Below, one piece after another: positions 35,301 through 45,823 of a stretch of DNA of 64,000 bases; the first letter of the stretch is position 1; every line of letters starts with the position of its first letter. Origin of the DNA: Pseudomonas marvdashtae (GTDB lineage: Bacteria; Pseudomonadota; Gammaproteobacteria; Pseudomonadales; Pseudomonadaceae); contig NZ_JABWQX020000001.1 in NCBI RefSeq assembly GCF_014268655.2, positions 1,828,001 through 1,892,000 of the forward strand. Reading direction: 5' to 3'. Position numbers and translations under genes: made by a program. The notes below the pieces were generated by a model. The model had not been told where the DNA came from and did no database searches. It saw only the letters and a list, made by a program, of their open reading frames with translations.

Positions 35301-36025
35301 TCGGCCGCCAGACCGAAGAGGGCAAGGCACCGATCGCCATGGCGATGGACATCGACGTGATCGTCGGCCAGGAAAAGCTCGCCTTCTCGGGCTTCGGCCT
35401 GACAGCCAACGTGCAGGGCCAGGTGCACATCGGTGACAACCTGGACACTCGCGGCGAACTCTGGCTCAACGACGGTCGCTATCGAGCCTATGGGCAACGG
35501 TTGACGGTGCGCCGGGCGCGCTTGTTGTTCGCCGGGCCCATCGACCAGCCCTACCTCGACATTGAGGCGGTTCGCCAGACCGATGACGTGATTGCCGGCA
35601 TTCGCTTGAGCGGCAGCGCCGAGCAACCGACCACGCAGATCTTCTCGGAGCCGGCCATGAACCAGGAGCAAGCGTTGTCCTATCTGGTACTGGGCCGACC
35701 CTTGAGCACCACGGGCGAGGACAACAACATGCTTGCCCAGGCGGCCTTGGGCCTGGGCTTGATGGGCAGCTCCGGCGTGACCACCAGCCTGGCGAACAAC
35801 CTTGGGATCGAGGATTTCCAACTCGACACCCAGGGCAGCGGCAACGAAACCAGCGTGGTCGCCAGCGGCAACCTGTCGGAAAAACTCAGCCTGCGCTACG
35901 GCGTCGGGGTGTTTGAACCTGCCAATACCATTGCCCTGCGCTACAAGCTGAGCAAGAAGGTCTACCTCGAAGCCGCCAGCGGCGTCGCCAGTTCGCTGGA
36001 TATCTTCTACAAACGCGATTTCTAA
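32351..36025 (+). CDS. tamB: Translocation and assembly module protein TamB
   Basis: A 1224-residue AsmA-like bridging protein. A single N-terminal membrane helix (about residues 7-27) anchors it in the inner membrane. The long middle is repetitive beta structure forming a groove across the periplasm. The C-terminal DUF490 domain begins near residue 900 and includes DTRGELWLNDGRYRAYGQ and EQALSYLVLGRPLS. It ends in a strand with final phenylalanine (FYKRDF). The start is GTG overlapping the tamA stop (GTGA), and the two form an operon. Confidence 0.95.
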   Translation: MKRGLKVTLLALAGLLAAVVLVLGILLGTAFGSRWAIGLVPGLTVENFQGRLGGQWSADHVLWQQDASRVELDRPVLAWSPLCLLRMTLCIEQLKAERIALQLPASADEPSAGPISLPDLDLPLAIELGDVQIGSVTFNGSEQLKGLKLAAHWTAEGLQIDSLQLQRDELSLNLSGLLQPRGDWPLSAAGRLTLPAPGATPWSLELKVSGDLLKTLDLSADSLGYLQGHLAGELQPLADNLPAKVRITADGFKASAELPDTLVLNQLELTGEGNLKDGYQLLGKATLPAEKGPVVLVLQGKVDANGAQIAGLDLDAGEQQSVKLSGQLDWHEGLSADAKVAWLDFPWHRLYPLIDEPQVTLRRFNGEVSYTDGQYLGNFQAALDGPAGAFNLSSPFSGNLAQIHLPQLKLDAGQGKAEGHLNLQFADGIAWDTALQLSSLNPAYWLAELPGTLAGPLRSQGSIKDDALSLDANLDLKGKLRGQPALFQATAAGAGEQWNLSALDIRLGDNRINGSANLQQKLTGQIDIKLSRLAQLWPRLRGQVMGRLDLAGTLKAPQGKLGVQGTQLGFQDNHLQNLRVDATLDNTQRGKVDLKASGIRAGETSLGALTVSGQGDIKQQRLNLDLQGPQLETTLALDGALDQGNWRGRLSNGDIQAGGQAWRLQAPAKLERLANGTLNFGAHCWRSGQASLCGEDQRLMPEPKLRYHLKQFPIESLAQWMPKDFAWQGRLNADLQLDLPASGPNGRVLVDASGGTLRIRDKEQWLDFPYQTLTLNSRLTPTRIDTDLVFAGARLGELTLQARINPLPANKPLSGSFRLSGLDLSVARPFVPMVETLAGHLNGSGTLSGGLLAPQVNGSLLLSDGEVSGPELPISLEALQLRAMIAGETIRLDGGWKSGKNGQGSLTGTIGWGEALSMDLALKGSQLPVTVEPYAVLDVAPDLNVTMQGERLSIAGKVLVPKGDITIRELPPSTVKVSDDTIIVGRQTEEGKAPIAMAMDIDVIVGQEKLAFSGFGLTANVQGQVHIGDNLDTRGELWLNDGRYRAYGQRLTVRRARLLFAGPIDQPYLDIEAVRQTDDVIAGIRLSGSAEQPTTQIFSEPAMNQEQALSYLVLGRPLSTTGEDNNMLAQAALGLGLMGSSGVTTSLANNLGIEDFQLDTQGSGNETSVVASGNLSEKLSLRYGVGVFEPANTIALRYKLSKKVYLEAASGVASSLDIFYKRDF

Positions 36026-36113
36026 AGCCTTCCCGCAAGAACTGCCTGTGGCAGCTCGCTACCACGGATGCGTTCGCGTTGGTCCGGCTATGTATAGGTA
36101 GCTAACTATTTGT

Positions 36114-36168
36114 TTGACATTTGCTGCCTAAGCAGTAATATCTCGACATACATTCACTGCCTAGGCAG
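36114..36168 (+). promoter_or_regulatory. Promoter and two MarR-type operators of the efflux operon
   Basis: TTGACA (36114-36119) and TAATAT (36136-36141) with a 16-base spacer form a good sigma-70 promoter 56 bases before the marR-like ATG. A near-palindrome CTGCCTAAGCAG (36124-36135) fills the spacer. A perfect palindrome CTGCCTAGGCAG (36157-36168) lies just downstream. Their centres are 33 bases apart, about three helical turns. The adjacent MarR protein probably binds both and represses its own operon. An imperfect palindrome (ATAGGTAGCTAACTAT, 36094-36109) lies just upstream. Confidence 0.75.
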
Positions 36169-36196
36169 CAAACCGTCTTCAGATAACGGTATCCAG

Positions 36197-36670
36197 ATGA
36201 AGCATTTCACCCCGGACGAATTCCACAATTGCCATCTCGGCATGCTCCTCGGTCGCGCCGCGTTGCTCAAGGACCGGATCATCGACACCCACATGGAGCC
36301 CGTCGGCATCACCGCCGCGCAGTTCAAGGTGCTGATCATCATGGCCCAGCACGGCATCGATACGCCGGTCGAGCTGTGCCGATACCTGTCGCTGGACAGT
36401 GGCTCGATGACCCGGATGCTCGATCGCCTGGAGCAGAAGGGCTTTCTGGTTCGGCAGCGCTCGGCAGAGGATCGTCGCCAAGTCCGGCTGGTGTTGACCG
36501 ACGCCGGCCAGGCCCTCGCCGATCGCCTGCCGTTTATCGGTGCCGACGCCATGAATCAATTGGCGTGCGCCATCAGCCGCGAGGAGCTGCAAACCCTCGA
36601 AGACATCCTCAAGAAAATACTGCTCGCCGCCGGTGATCCCATCACCGTCCTGCGATTGGGGGAAAAATGA
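36197..36670 (+). CDS. MarR family transcriptional repressor
   Basis: A 157-residue winged-helix regulator. It starts MKHFTPDEFHNCHLGMLLG. The DNA-binding helix-turn-helix is around residues 55-85 (TPVELCRYLSLDSGSMTRML) and the wing is in RQRSAEDRRQVRLVLTDAG. MarR dimers release DNA when they bind phenolic or hydrophobic ligands. It is the first gene of the efflux operon, downstream of paired palindromes, and its stop overlaps the outer-membrane channel gene (ATGA). The ligand is unknown. Confidence 0.92.
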   Translation: MKHFTPDEFHNCHLGMLLGRAALLKDRIIDTHMEPVGITAAQFKVLIIMAQHGIDTPVELCRYLSLDSGSMTRMLDRLEQKGFLVRQRSAEDRRQVRLVLTDAGQALADRLPFIGADAMNQLACAISREELQTLEDILKKILLAAGDPITVLRLGEK

Positions 36671-38136
36671 AACGTCAAACCTTGCGTGCCCGCTTGGGCC
36701 TGGTGCTGCTGGCCATGAGCCTCGCCGGGTGCGCCAGCTACAGCGGCCTGGAAACCGAAGGGGTGAGCCTGGAGGCCAAGAGCCTCCAGGCTGGTCAATC
36801 GCTGACGGGCGTCACCTTGTCGCCGGCCTCGTGGCCAAAAAGCGATTGGTGGAAAAGCCTCGGCGACCCGCAACTCGACGGCCTGATCCGTGAAGCCCTG
36901 CGCGACAGCCCGGACATGCAAATCGCCAGCGCCCGGGCCCACCAGGCCAGCGCCGCTGCCTATGCCGCCAACGCCGCGCGCATGCCGACCCTGGATGCCA
37001 GCGGCAGTGTCAGCCGTTCGCGCCTGGCCCGTGACCAAGACCCGCAAGGGCGGGGCGGGGCCTACAGCACGCTGCGTTCGCTGAGCGTGGATTTCAACTA
37101 CAACTTCGACCTCTGGGGCGGCCAGCGGGCTGCCTGGGAAGCTGCCCTCGGCCAGGCCCGCGCCGCCGAAATCGACCGCCAGGCCGCGCAACTGACCCTG
37201 GCCGCCGACGTGGCCCGTGCCTACAGCGACTTGGGGCAGGCCCACATCATTTATGACTTGGCCAACGAAGACCTCAAGCGCACGCGGCAGATGCTCGACC
37301 TGGGCAAGCGTCGTCTGAGCGCCGGGATCGACAGCGAATATCAATTCCAGCAGACCGAAAGCCTGGAGGCGAGTGCCGATGCAACCCTGATCGACGCGGA
37401 AAAACGCCTGCAAAGCGCGAAAATCGCCTTGGCCGTATTGTTGGGCAAGGGGCCTGATCGTGGCAACGAAATCGCCCGGCCCAACGTCCTCCAAGCCAGT
37501 GCGGTGGCCTTGCCGTCGAACCTGCCGGCCGAGTTGCTGGGCCGCCGTCCGGACCTGGTCGCGGCGCGCTGGCGGGTCGAGGCGGCGAGCAAGAATATCG
37601 AGGCCGGCAAGACCAACTTCTACCCCAACCTCAACCTGAGCGCGGCGGCGGGTGTGCAATCGTTGCTGGGCGACGCGATGTTTGGCTCGGCCAGCCGTTT
37701 CTTCAACGTAGCGCCGACCGTGTCGCTGCCGATTTTCGACGGCGGTCGCTTGCGGGCGGACCTCGATGCCCGGGACGCCGATTACGACTTGGCGGTGGCG
37801 CAATACAACAAGAGCTTGGTGTCGGCTCTCGGCGATGTCAGCGACACCATCAACCAGTTGCGCGATATCGGGCGACAGATCGGTGCCCAGCAACATGCCG
37901 TCGATATCGCCCAGAACTCTTACGACACCGTGGTCCAGCGCTACGGCTCAGGCATCGGCAATTACCTGGACGTGTTGAGCATCGAGCAGCAATTGCTCCA
38001 GGCCCAGCGCCAACTGGCGACCCTCAATGCCGAGCAGATCGATTTGTCGATCCAACTGATGCAGGCCCTGGGCGGTGGTTTCGAGACCCAAACCGTGGCC
38101 TCGGCCACACCGGCCACCACCGCGCCGACCCACTGA
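36667..38136 (+). CDS. Outer-membrane efflux lipoprotein, NodT/OprM family
   Basis: A 489-residue TolC-like channel with a lipoprotein signal (LLAMSLAGCASYSG, cysteine at about residue 22). Two outer-membrane efflux repeats are visible, the first from about 65 (DWWKSLGDPQLDGLIREAL) with the coiled-coil tunnel, the second containing LLGRRPDLVAARWRVEAA. A GxGxYLDVLSIEQQLL-like block lies near the C-terminus. It provides the outer-membrane exit for the HlyD adaptor and the DHA2 pump encoded downstream. Confidence 0.92.
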   Translation: MKRQTLRARLGLVLLAMSLAGCASYSGLETEGVSLEAKSLQAGQSLTGVTLSPASWPKSDWWKSLGDPQLDGLIREALRDSPDMQIASARAHQASAAAYAANAARMPTLDASGSVSRSRLARDQDPQGRGGAYSTLRSLSVDFNYNFDLWGGQRAAWEAALGQARAAEIDRQAAQLTLAADVARAYSDLGQAHIIYDLANEDLKRTRQMLDLGKRRLSAGIDSEYQFQQTESLEASADATLIDAEKRLQSAKIALAVLLGKGPDRGNEIARPNVLQASAVALPSNLPAELLGRRPDLVAARWRVEAASKNIEAGKTNFYPNLNLSAAAGVQSLLGDAMFGSASRFFNVAPTVSLPIFDGGRLRADLDARDADYDLAVAQYNKSLVSALGDVSDTINQLRDIGRQIGAQQHAVDIAQNSYDTVVQRYGSGIGNYLDVLSIEQQLLQAQRQLATLNAEQIDLSIQLMQALGGGFETQTVASATPATTAPTH

Positions 38137-38151
38137 TTCGAGGTACTTGTC

Positions 38152-39348
38152 ATGGCAACTGCCGAAACTACTCAAGAAACTCAACAGGACAGCGGCAACC
38201 CGCGCAAGCGCAAGGTGATGCTGCTGGGCCTGGCCCTGATTGTCGTTCTCGCCGGCGTAGGTGTCTGGGCATGGCATGAACTGTACGGGCGCTGGAACGA
38301 AAGCACTGACGATGCCTACGTCAACGGCAACGTCGTGGAAATCACCCCGCAAGTCACCGGCACGGTGGTGAGCATCGGCGCCGACGACGGCGACTTGGTG
38401 CGTGAGGGCCAAGTGCTGGTGCAATTCGATCCGAACGATGCCGAAGTCGGGCTGCAAAGTGCCCAGGCCAACCTCGCCCGCACCGTGCGCCAGGTGCGCG
38501 GTCTGTACAGCAACGTCGACGGCATGAAGGCGCAGGTGCATGCCCAGGAAGCCGAAGTGCAGAAGGCCCAGGAGAACTATAACCGGCGCCGGAACCTGGC
38601 GGCCGGCGGGGCGATCTCCCAGGAAGAACTGTCCCACGCCCGGGACGACCTGACCTCGGCGCAGAACGCCCTGGCCAATGCCCGGCAACAGCTCAAGACC
38701 ACCAGCGCCCTGGTGGACGATACCGTGGTGTCGTCGCATCCCGACGTGCAAGCCGCCGCCGCGCAATTGCGCCAGGCTTTCCTGACCAATGCCCGTAGTA
38801 CCTTGATCGCTCCGGTGACCGGTTATGTCGCCAAGCGCACCGTGCAACTGGGCCAACGGGTGCAACCGGGCACGGCGTTGATGGCGGTGATCCCGCTGGA
38901 TCAGTTGTGGATCGACGCCAACTTCAAGGAAACCCAACTGCGCGACATGCGCATCGGCCAGCCGGTGGACATCGAAGCCGACCTCTACGGCAGTGATGTG
39001 AAGTTCAGCGGCACGGTCGACAGTCTTGGCGCCGGGACCGGTAGTGCGTTTGCCCTGTTGCCGGCGCAGAACGCCACCGGTAACTGGATCAAGATCGTCC
39101 AGCGGGTGCCGGTGCGCATTCATATCAATGCCCAAGAGCTGGCCAAGCATCCGTTGCGGGTCGGTCTGTCGACGCTGGTCAACGTCAACTTGCACGACCA
39201 GAGCGGCCCGGTATTGGCCCAGCAGCCGCCGCAGAAAGCTTCGTTCAGCACCCAGGTCTATGACCGGCAGCTGGCCGATGCCGACGCGATGATCACGCGC
39301 CTGATCCACGAAAACAGCGCCGCGGCGAGCAAGACCGCGCAGCGCTAA
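38152..39348 (+). CDS. HlyD/EmrA family membrane-fusion protein
   Basis: A 398-residue periplasmic adaptor. One N-terminal membrane helix (about residues 21-42) is followed by the biotinyl-lipoyl half-motif (DDAYVNGNVVEITPQVTGTV), a coiled-coil hairpin (about 95-205) and the second lipoyl half (APVTGYVAKRTVQLGQRVQPG). It matches EmrA in size and order. It links the DHA2 pump to the NodT channel. The gene begins 15 bases after the channel gene. A REPIN separates it from the pump gene. Confidence 0.93.
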   Translation: MATAETTQETQQDSGNPRKRKVMLLGLALIVVLAGVGVWAWHELYGRWNESTDDAYVNGNVVEITPQVTGTVVSIGADDGDLVREGQVLVQFDPNDAEVGLQSAQANLARTVRQVRGLYSNVDGMKAQVHAQEAEVQKAQENYNRRRNLAAGGAISQEELSHARDDLTSAQNALANARQQLKTTSALVDDTVVSSHPDVQAAAAQLRQAFLTNARSTLIAPVTGYVAKRTVQLGQRVQPGTALMAVIPLDQLWIDANFKETQLRDMRIGQPVDIEADLYGSDVKFSGTVDSLGAGTGSAFALLPAQNATGNWIKIVQRVPVRIHINAQELAKHPLRVGLSTLVNVNLHDQSGPVLAQQPPQKASFSTQVYDRQLADADAMITRLIHENSAAASKTAQR

Positions 39349-39367
39349 CACAGCGCTGCGCAACCCT

Positions 39368-39498
39368 GTGGCGAGGGAGCTTGCTCCCGCTCGGCTGCGA
39401 AGCAGTCGTAAACCGGCGGATGCGGTGTGTCTGATGCTACGCGTTCTACCGATGTTGGGGCCGCTTCGCGGCCCAGCGGGAGCAAGCTCCCTCGCCAC
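39368..39498. repeat. REPIN between the EmrA-like and EmrB-like genes
   Basis: Inverted REP units of the same class as at 26002: GTGGCGAGGGAGCTTGCTCC on the left and its partner GGAGCAAGCTCCCTCGCCAC on the right, with inner palindromes GCTCGGCTGCGAAGC and GGGCCGCTTCGCGGCCC and an unrelated spacer. It occupies most of the 237-base gap inside an otherwise tight operon, so it may form RNA structure that affects expression of the pump gene. Confidence 0.88.
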
Positions 39499-39585
39499 GT
39501 GTTTGTCGCAGGCCGTAAGGATAGCGTCGCGGTCCTGGCGGGCTTGCTTCGGTTTCACCACCTCTGCTTCATAGGATTTCTCGCA

Positions 39586-41115
39586 ATGAGCAATAACGCG
39601 TCCTTCACGCCGCCCAGCCTGTTGCTCAGCACCATCGGGTTGTCGCTGGCGACGTTCATGCAAGTGCTCGACACGACCATCGCCAACGTCGCCTTGCCGA
39701 CCATTTCCGGAAACCTGGGCGTCAGTTCGGAGCAGGGCACTTGGGTCATTACTTCGTTCGCGGTGAGCAACGCCATTGCGCTGCCGCTCACGGGCTGGCT
39801 GAGCCGCCGGTTTGGCGAGGTGAAACTGTTTTTGTGGGCGACCGTGCTGTTCGTCGTCGCCTCGTTCCTGTGCGGAATCTCCACCTCAATGCCAGAGCTG
39901 ATCGGCTTTCGCGTGGTCCAGGGGCTGGTGGCCGGCCCTTTGTACCCGATGACCCAGACCTTGCTGATTGCGGTGTACCCGCCGGCCAGGCGTGGCATGG
40001 CCCTGGCGTTGCTGGCGATGGTCACGGTAGTCGCGCCGATTGCCGGGCCGATCCTTGGTGGTTGGATCACCGACAGTTACAGCTGGCCGTGGATTTTCTT
40101 CATTAACGTGCCTATCGGGATTTTCGCGGTACTGGTGGTGCGCCAGCAGCTCAAGGCGCGGCCGGTGGTGACCAGTCGCCAGCCGATGGACTATGTCGGC
40201 TTGATTACGTTGATCATCGGTGTCGGTGCATTGCAGGTCATCCTGGACAAGGGCAACGACCTGGATTGGTTCGAGTCGAATTTCATCATTGTTGGCGCGC
40301 TGATTTCGGTCATCGCCCTGGCCGTGTTCGTCATCTGGGAAATGACCGACCGCCATCCGGTGGTGAATCTGCGGCTGTTTGCTTATCGCAATTTTCGTAT
40401 CGGCACCATCGTGCTGGTGGGCGGTTACGCCGGTTTTTTCGGCATCAACCTGATCCTGCCACAATGGTTGCAGACCCAGATGGGCTATACCGCCACCTGG
40501 GCCGGCCTGGCGGTGGCGCCTATCGGTATCCTGCCGGTCCTGATGTCGCCCTTCGTCGGCAAGTACGCGCACAAGTTCGACCTGCGCCTGTTGGCCGGGC
40601 TGGCCTTCCTGGCGATTGGCCTGAGTTGCTTCATGCGCGCCGGGTTCACCAACGAAGTGGATTTCCAGCACATCGCCTTGGTGCAGTTGTTCATGGGCAT
40701 CGGTGTGGCGTTGTTCTTCATGCCGACCCTGAGCATCCTCATGTCGGACCTGCCGCCCCACCAGATTGCCGATGGCGCGGGACTGGCGACATTCCTGCGT
40801 ACCCTCGGTGGCAGTTTCGCCGCGTCGCTGACGACTTGGATCTGGATTCGCCGGGCCGACCAGCATCATGCCTACCTGAGCGAAAGCATCAGTACCTTCG
40901 AGCCAGCCACGCGCGAGACGATCAATCAGCTCGGCGGGGCGAGCACGCCGGTCTACGCCCAGCTCGAGCAGATCCTCAACAGCCAGGCATACATGCTCTC
41001 CACCGTGGATTACTTCACGCTGCTGGGGTGGGCGTTCATGGGGTTGATCCTGCTGGTGTGGCTGGCGAAGCCGCCGTTCGCGGCGAAGGCCGGGCCTGCC
41101 GCCAGCGGCCATTGA
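39586..41115 (+). CDS. DHA2 family drug:proton antiporter, EmrB-like
   Basis: A 509-residue major-facilitator protein with 14 predicted helices, as in EmrB. Motif D1 is seen as LATFMQVLDTTIANVALP, motif A-like loop as GWLSRRFGEVKLFLW, and motif C as LAMVTVVAPIAGPILGGWIT. It exports hydrophobic or phenolic compounds in exchange for protons through the EmrA-like adaptor and NodT channel. The ATG at 39586 has AGGA nine bases upstream; a longer frame reads back into the REPIN and is not credible. Confidence 0.93.
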   Translation: MSNNASFTPPSLLLSTIGLSLATFMQVLDTTIANVALPTISGNLGVSSEQGTWVITSFAVSNAIALPLTGWLSRRFGEVKLFLWATVLFVVASFLCGISTSMPELIGFRVVQGLVAGPLYPMTQTLLIAVYPPARRGMALALLAMVTVVAPIAGPILGGWITDSYSWPWIFFINVPIGIFAVLVVRQQLKARPVVTSRQPMDYVGLITLIIGVGALQVILDKGNDLDWFESNFIIVGALISVIALAVFVIWEMTDRHPVVNLRLFAYRNFRIGTIVLVGGYAGFFGINLILPQWLQTQMGYTATWAGLAVAPIGILPVLMSPFVGKYAHKFDLRLLAGLAFLAIGLSCFMRAGFTNEVDFQHIALVQLFMGIGVALFFMPTLSILMSDLPPHQIADGAGLATFLRTLGGSFAASLTTWIWIRRADQHHAYLSESISTFEPATRETINQLGGASTPVYAQLEQILNSQAYMLSTVDYFTLLGWAFMGLILLVWLAKPPFAAKAGPAASGH

Positions 41116-41141
41116 AACTGAATAGCCGGCCCCGCTAGGGA

Positions 41142-41921
41142 CTACTTGTGGCTGGGGGTGTGGCTGGGGATTGGGTCAGGTGCCGGCAGTTGTGGCGGCG
41201 GGGCAAAACCGAACGGCGCCAACGCAAACCCTTGCTCATCGACCTGCAACGCCCAGCCTTGTTTGTCCCAATCCCCCAATACGATGCGCCGGGCGGCCTG
41301 TTCGCCCAGTTGCAGCTTGTGGATGGCGGGGCGGTGGGTGTGGCCATGGATCAGGGTCTTCACGCCGTACTGCTGCATGATCCGCGGGATCTCTTCGGGC
41401 GTGACGTCGACGATGTCATTGGCTTTCATGCGTGTCTGCGTGCGGCTTTCGCTGCGCAACTTGCGCGCCAGTTGCTGGCGGCTGCCCAGCGGCAGGTGAC
41501 GCAGGATGAACAGCGTAAGCGGGTTGCGCAGCCAGCGCCGCAGCTTCATATAGCCGACGTCTCGCGTGCAGAGGCTGTCGCCGTGCATCAGCAACACCGA
41601 TTCGCCGTTGAACTGCACGACACTCGGGTCCTCGAGCAGGGTGCAGCCGGCCGCTTTGCAGAAAGCCTGCCCCAGCATGAAGTCACGGTTGCCGTGCATC
41701 AGGAAAATCGCCGTGCCGCTGTCGCTCAGTTCGCGCAGGGCCTGGCAGATGGAACGCTGGAACGGCGTCATGGCATCGTCGCCGATCCAGGCTTCGAAGA
41801 AGTCGCCCAGAATGTACAACGCTTGCGCCGAGCGGGCGCGGGTGGCGAGTAAATCCAGAAACGCCCGGGTGATGTCCGGGCGCTCCTCTTCCAGATGCAA
41901 ATCTGAAATCAGCAATATCAC
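41142..41921 (-). CDS. lpxH: UDP-2,3-diacylglucosamine diphosphatase LpxH
   Basis: A 259-residue calcineurin-like phosphoesterase cleaving UDP-2,3-diacylglucosamine to lipid X in lipid A synthesis. Metal-site motifs are [43 protein letters not shown] and IHGHTHRPA. The C-terminal tail (about 20 residues of Pro, His and Ser) is longer than in E. coli. The start is GTG and overlaps the ppiB stop as GTGA, so the two are translated together. Confidence 0.96.
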   Translation of the reverse strand: MILLISDLHLEEERPDITRAFLDLLATRARSAQALYILGDFFEAWIGDDAMTPFQRSICQALRELSDSGTAIFLMHGNRDFMLGQAFCKAAGCTLLEDPSVVQFNGESVLLMHGDSLCTRDVGYMKLRRWLRNPLTLFILRHLPLGSRQQLARKLRSESRTQTRMKANDIVDVTPEEIPRIMQQYGVKTLIHGHTHRPAIHKLQLGEQAARRIVLGDWDKQGWALQVDEQGFALAPFGFAPPPQLPAPDPIPSHTPSHK

Positions 41922-42421
41922 TCAATGATCTCGGCTTTCTCGATGATCACGTCTTCTGCCGGGACGTCCTGGTGGCCGGCCTTGGAAGTGGTGGATACGC
42001 CCTTGATCTTGTCGACCACGTCAGTGCCTTCGGTGACTTTACCGAATACGGCATAGCCCCAGCCCTGGACGTTCTTGCCGCTGTGGTTCAGGAAGCTGTT
42101 GTCGGCGACATTGATGAAGAACTGCGCGGAGGCCGAATGCGGCTCCATGGTGCGGGCCATGGCAACGGTGTACTTGTCGTTGGAAAGGCCGTTGTCGGCT
42201 TCGTTCTGGATGCTTGGGCGCTTGTCTTTCTTTTCCTTCATGCCCGGCTCGAAACCGCCGCCCTGGATCATGAAGTTACCGATGACACGGTGGAAAACGG
42301 TGTTTTCGTAATGGCCGGCCTTGACGTACTCGACGAAGTTGGCAACGGTCAGCGGTGCCTTTTCGGCGTTCAGTTCCAGGACGATGTCGCCGTGGTTGGT
42401 GGTCAGTTTGACTTGGGTCAT
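41918..42421 (-). CDS. ppiB: Peptidyl-prolyl cis-trans isomerase B (cyclophilin)
   Basis: A 167-residue cytoplasmic cyclophilin. It has [18 protein letters not shown] with the catalytic arginine and phenylalanine, [16 protein letters not shown] and [11 protein letters not shown]. No signal peptide is present with the start at 42421, which is the usual PpiB N-terminus ([17 protein letters not shown]). An upstream in-frame extension to 42565 lacks support. It is divergent from glnS and coupled to lpxH. Confidence 0.96.
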   Translation of the reverse strand: MTQVKLTTNHGDIVLELNAEKAPLTVANFVEYVKAGHYENTVFHRVIGNFMIQGGGFEPGMKEKKDKRPSIQNEADNGLSNDKYTVAMARTMEPHSASAQFFINVADNSFLNHSGKNVQGWGYAVFGKVTEGTDVVDKIKGVSTTSKAGHQDVPAEDVIIEKAEIIE

Positions 42422-42670
42422 GATCGCTACTCTTTCAAGGAATTCGTGGGTTTCGGGGCACAAACGCCCGCAACCGGTCTGGCTGCAATCGGCCAGGTTG
42501 GGCAGTTTAGCGTGCCATGCGCGAATTTCGAGGCTGTTTTTCACCTGGCCGTCGATTAAATTCAATCCTTTGCCGGCCTGGCCTGTCAGGTGCTTGACAG
42601 CATCGGCTATGATACGGGCTTTGATTTATCAGGCCGCACCCGGCCGCGCACTTGTACGTTCAAGGATCCT

Positions 42671-44368
42671 ATGAGCAAGCCCACTGTCGACCCTACCTCG
42701 AATTCCAAGACCGGCCCGGCCGTGCCGGTCAACTTCCTGCGCCCGATCGTCCAGGCGGACCTGGATTCGGGTAAGCACACGCAGATCGTCACTCGCTTCC
42801 CGCCGGAGCCCAACGGCTACCTGCACATCGGCCATGCCAAATCCATTTGCGTGAACTTCGGCCTGGCCGAGGAATTTGGCGGCGTCACGCACTTGCGTTT
42901 CGATGACACCAACCCGGCCAAGGAAGACCAGGAATACATCGACGCGATCAAGAGCGACGTCCAGTGGCTGGGTTTCCAATGGGCCGGCGAAGTGCGCTAC
43001 GCCTCGCAGTATTTCGACCAGTTGCACGATTGGGCGGTAGAGCTGATCAAGTCCGGCGACGCCTACGTGTGCGACCTGACGCCGGAGCAGGCCAAGGAAT
43101 ATCGCGGCAGCCTGACCGAGCCGGGCAAGAACAGCCCGTTCCGTGACCGCAGCGTAAAAGAGAACCTGGACCTGTTCGCCCGCATGCGCGCTGGCGAGTT
43201 CCCGGACGGCGCCCGTGTGCTGCGCGCCAAGATCGACATGGCTTCGCCGAACATGAACCTGCGCGACCCGATCATGTACCGCATCCGCCATGCCCATCAC
43301 CACCAGACCGGCGACAAGTGGTGCATCTACCCGAACTATGACTTCACCCACGGTCAGTCGGACGCCATCGAAGGCATCACCCATTCGATCTGCACGCTGG
43401 AATTCGAAAGCCATCGGCCTTTGTACGAGTGGTTCCTGGAGAAGCTGCCGGTGCCGGCCAATCCGCGCCAGTACGAATTCAGCCGCCTGAACCTGAACTA
43501 CACCATCACCAGCAAGCGCAAGCTCAAGCAGCTGGTGGACGAAAAGCACGTCAACGGTTGGGATGATCCACGCATGTCGACGCTGTCGGGTTTCCGCCGT
43601 CGTGGCTACACGCCGAAGTCGATCCGCAATTTCTGCGAGATGATCGGCACCAACCGTTCCGACGGCGTGGTGGATTTCGGCATGCTGGAATTCAGCATCC
43701 GTGACGACCTGGACCACAGCGCCCCGCGCGCCATGTGCGTGCTGCGACCGCTGAAAGTCGTCATCACCAATTACCCGGAAGGCCAGGTCGAGAACCTCGA
43801 GCTGCCGCGCCACCCGAAAGAAGACATGGGCGTGCGCGTCCTGCCGTTCGCGCGGGAAATCTACATCGACCGCGAAGACTTCATGGAAGAGCCGCCAAAA
43901 GGCTACAAGCGCCTGGAGCCAGCCGGTGAAGTGCGCCTGCGTGGCAGCTACGTGATCCGCGCCGACGAGGCCATCAAGGATGCCGAGGGCAACATCGTCG
44001 AGCTGCGCTGCTCGTACGATCCCGAAACCCTGGGCAAGAACCCGGAAGGTCGCAAGGTCAAGGGCGTGATCCACTGGGTGCCGGCTGCCGCCAGCGTCGA
44101 GTGCGAAGTGCGCCTTTACGATCGCCTGTTCCGTTCGCCGAACCCGGAGAAGGCCGAGGACAGCGCCAGTTTCCTGGACAACATCAACCCTGACTCCCTG
44201 CAGGTTCTCACAGGTTGTCGTGCCGAGCCGTCGTTGGGCAACGCACTGCCGGAAGACCGTTTCCAGTTCGAGCGCGAAGGCTACTTCTGCGCGGATATCA
44301 AGGACTCGAAACCCGGTGCTCCGGTGTTCAACCGTACCGTGACCTTGCGCGACTCCTGGGGTCAGTGA
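42671..44368 (+). CDS. glnS: Glutaminyl-tRNA synthetase
   Basis: A 565-residue class I synthetase. The HIGH motif is in [14 protein letters not shown] (about residue 35-48), the second signature is [12 protein letters not shown], in the KMSKR region, and the C-terminal anticodon-binding beta barrels include [20 protein letters not shown]. It starts [15 protein letters not shown] with AAGGA before the ATG. cysS begins 21 bases later. The glnS-cysS pair next to divergent ppiB-lpxH is the standard Pseudomonas arrangement. Confidence 0.97.
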   Translation: MSKPTVDPTSNSKTGPAVPVNFLRPIVQADLDSGKHTQIVTRFPPEPNGYLHIGHAKSICVNFGLAEEFGGVTHLRFDDTNPAKEDQEYIDAIKSDVQWLGFQWAGEVRYASQYFDQLHDWAVELIKSGDAYVCDLTPEQAKEYRGSLTEPGKNSPFRDRSVKENLDLFARMRAGEFPDGARVLRAKIDMASPNMNLRDPIMYRIRHAHHHQTGDKWCIYPNYDFTHGQSDAIEGITHSICTLEFESHRPLYEWFLEKLPVPANPRQYEFSRLNLNYTITSKRKLKQLVDEKHVNGWDDPRMSTLSGFRRRGYTPKSIRNFCEMIGTNRSDGVVDFGMLEFSIRDDLDHSAPRAMCVLRPLKVVITNYPEGQVENLELPRHPKEDMGVRVLPFAREIYIDREDFMEEPPKGYKRLEPAGEVRLRGSYVIRADEAIKDAEGNIVELRCSYDPETLGKNPEGRKVKGVIHWVPAAASVECEVRLYDRLFRSPNPEKAEDSASFLDNINPDSLQVLTGCRAEPSLGNALPEDRFQFEREGYFCADIKDSKPGAPVFNRTVTLRDSWGQ

Positions 44369-44389
44369 TCAAGTCTTAAGGGAAACCCT

Positions 44390-45772
<1,383 letters not shown>

Positions 45773-45794
45773 TTCCAAAAACACGCAATACCCT

Positions 45795-45823
45795 ATGGGA
45801 GCTCGCCAGCTCCCATTTTTTTT
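45795..45823 (+). terminator. Intrinsic terminator of glnS-cysS
   Basis: A nine-base stem ATGGGAGCT / AGCTCCCAT with loop CGCC, running directly into eight T residues (45816-45823). It lies 22 bases after the cysS stop. Confidence 0.93.
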
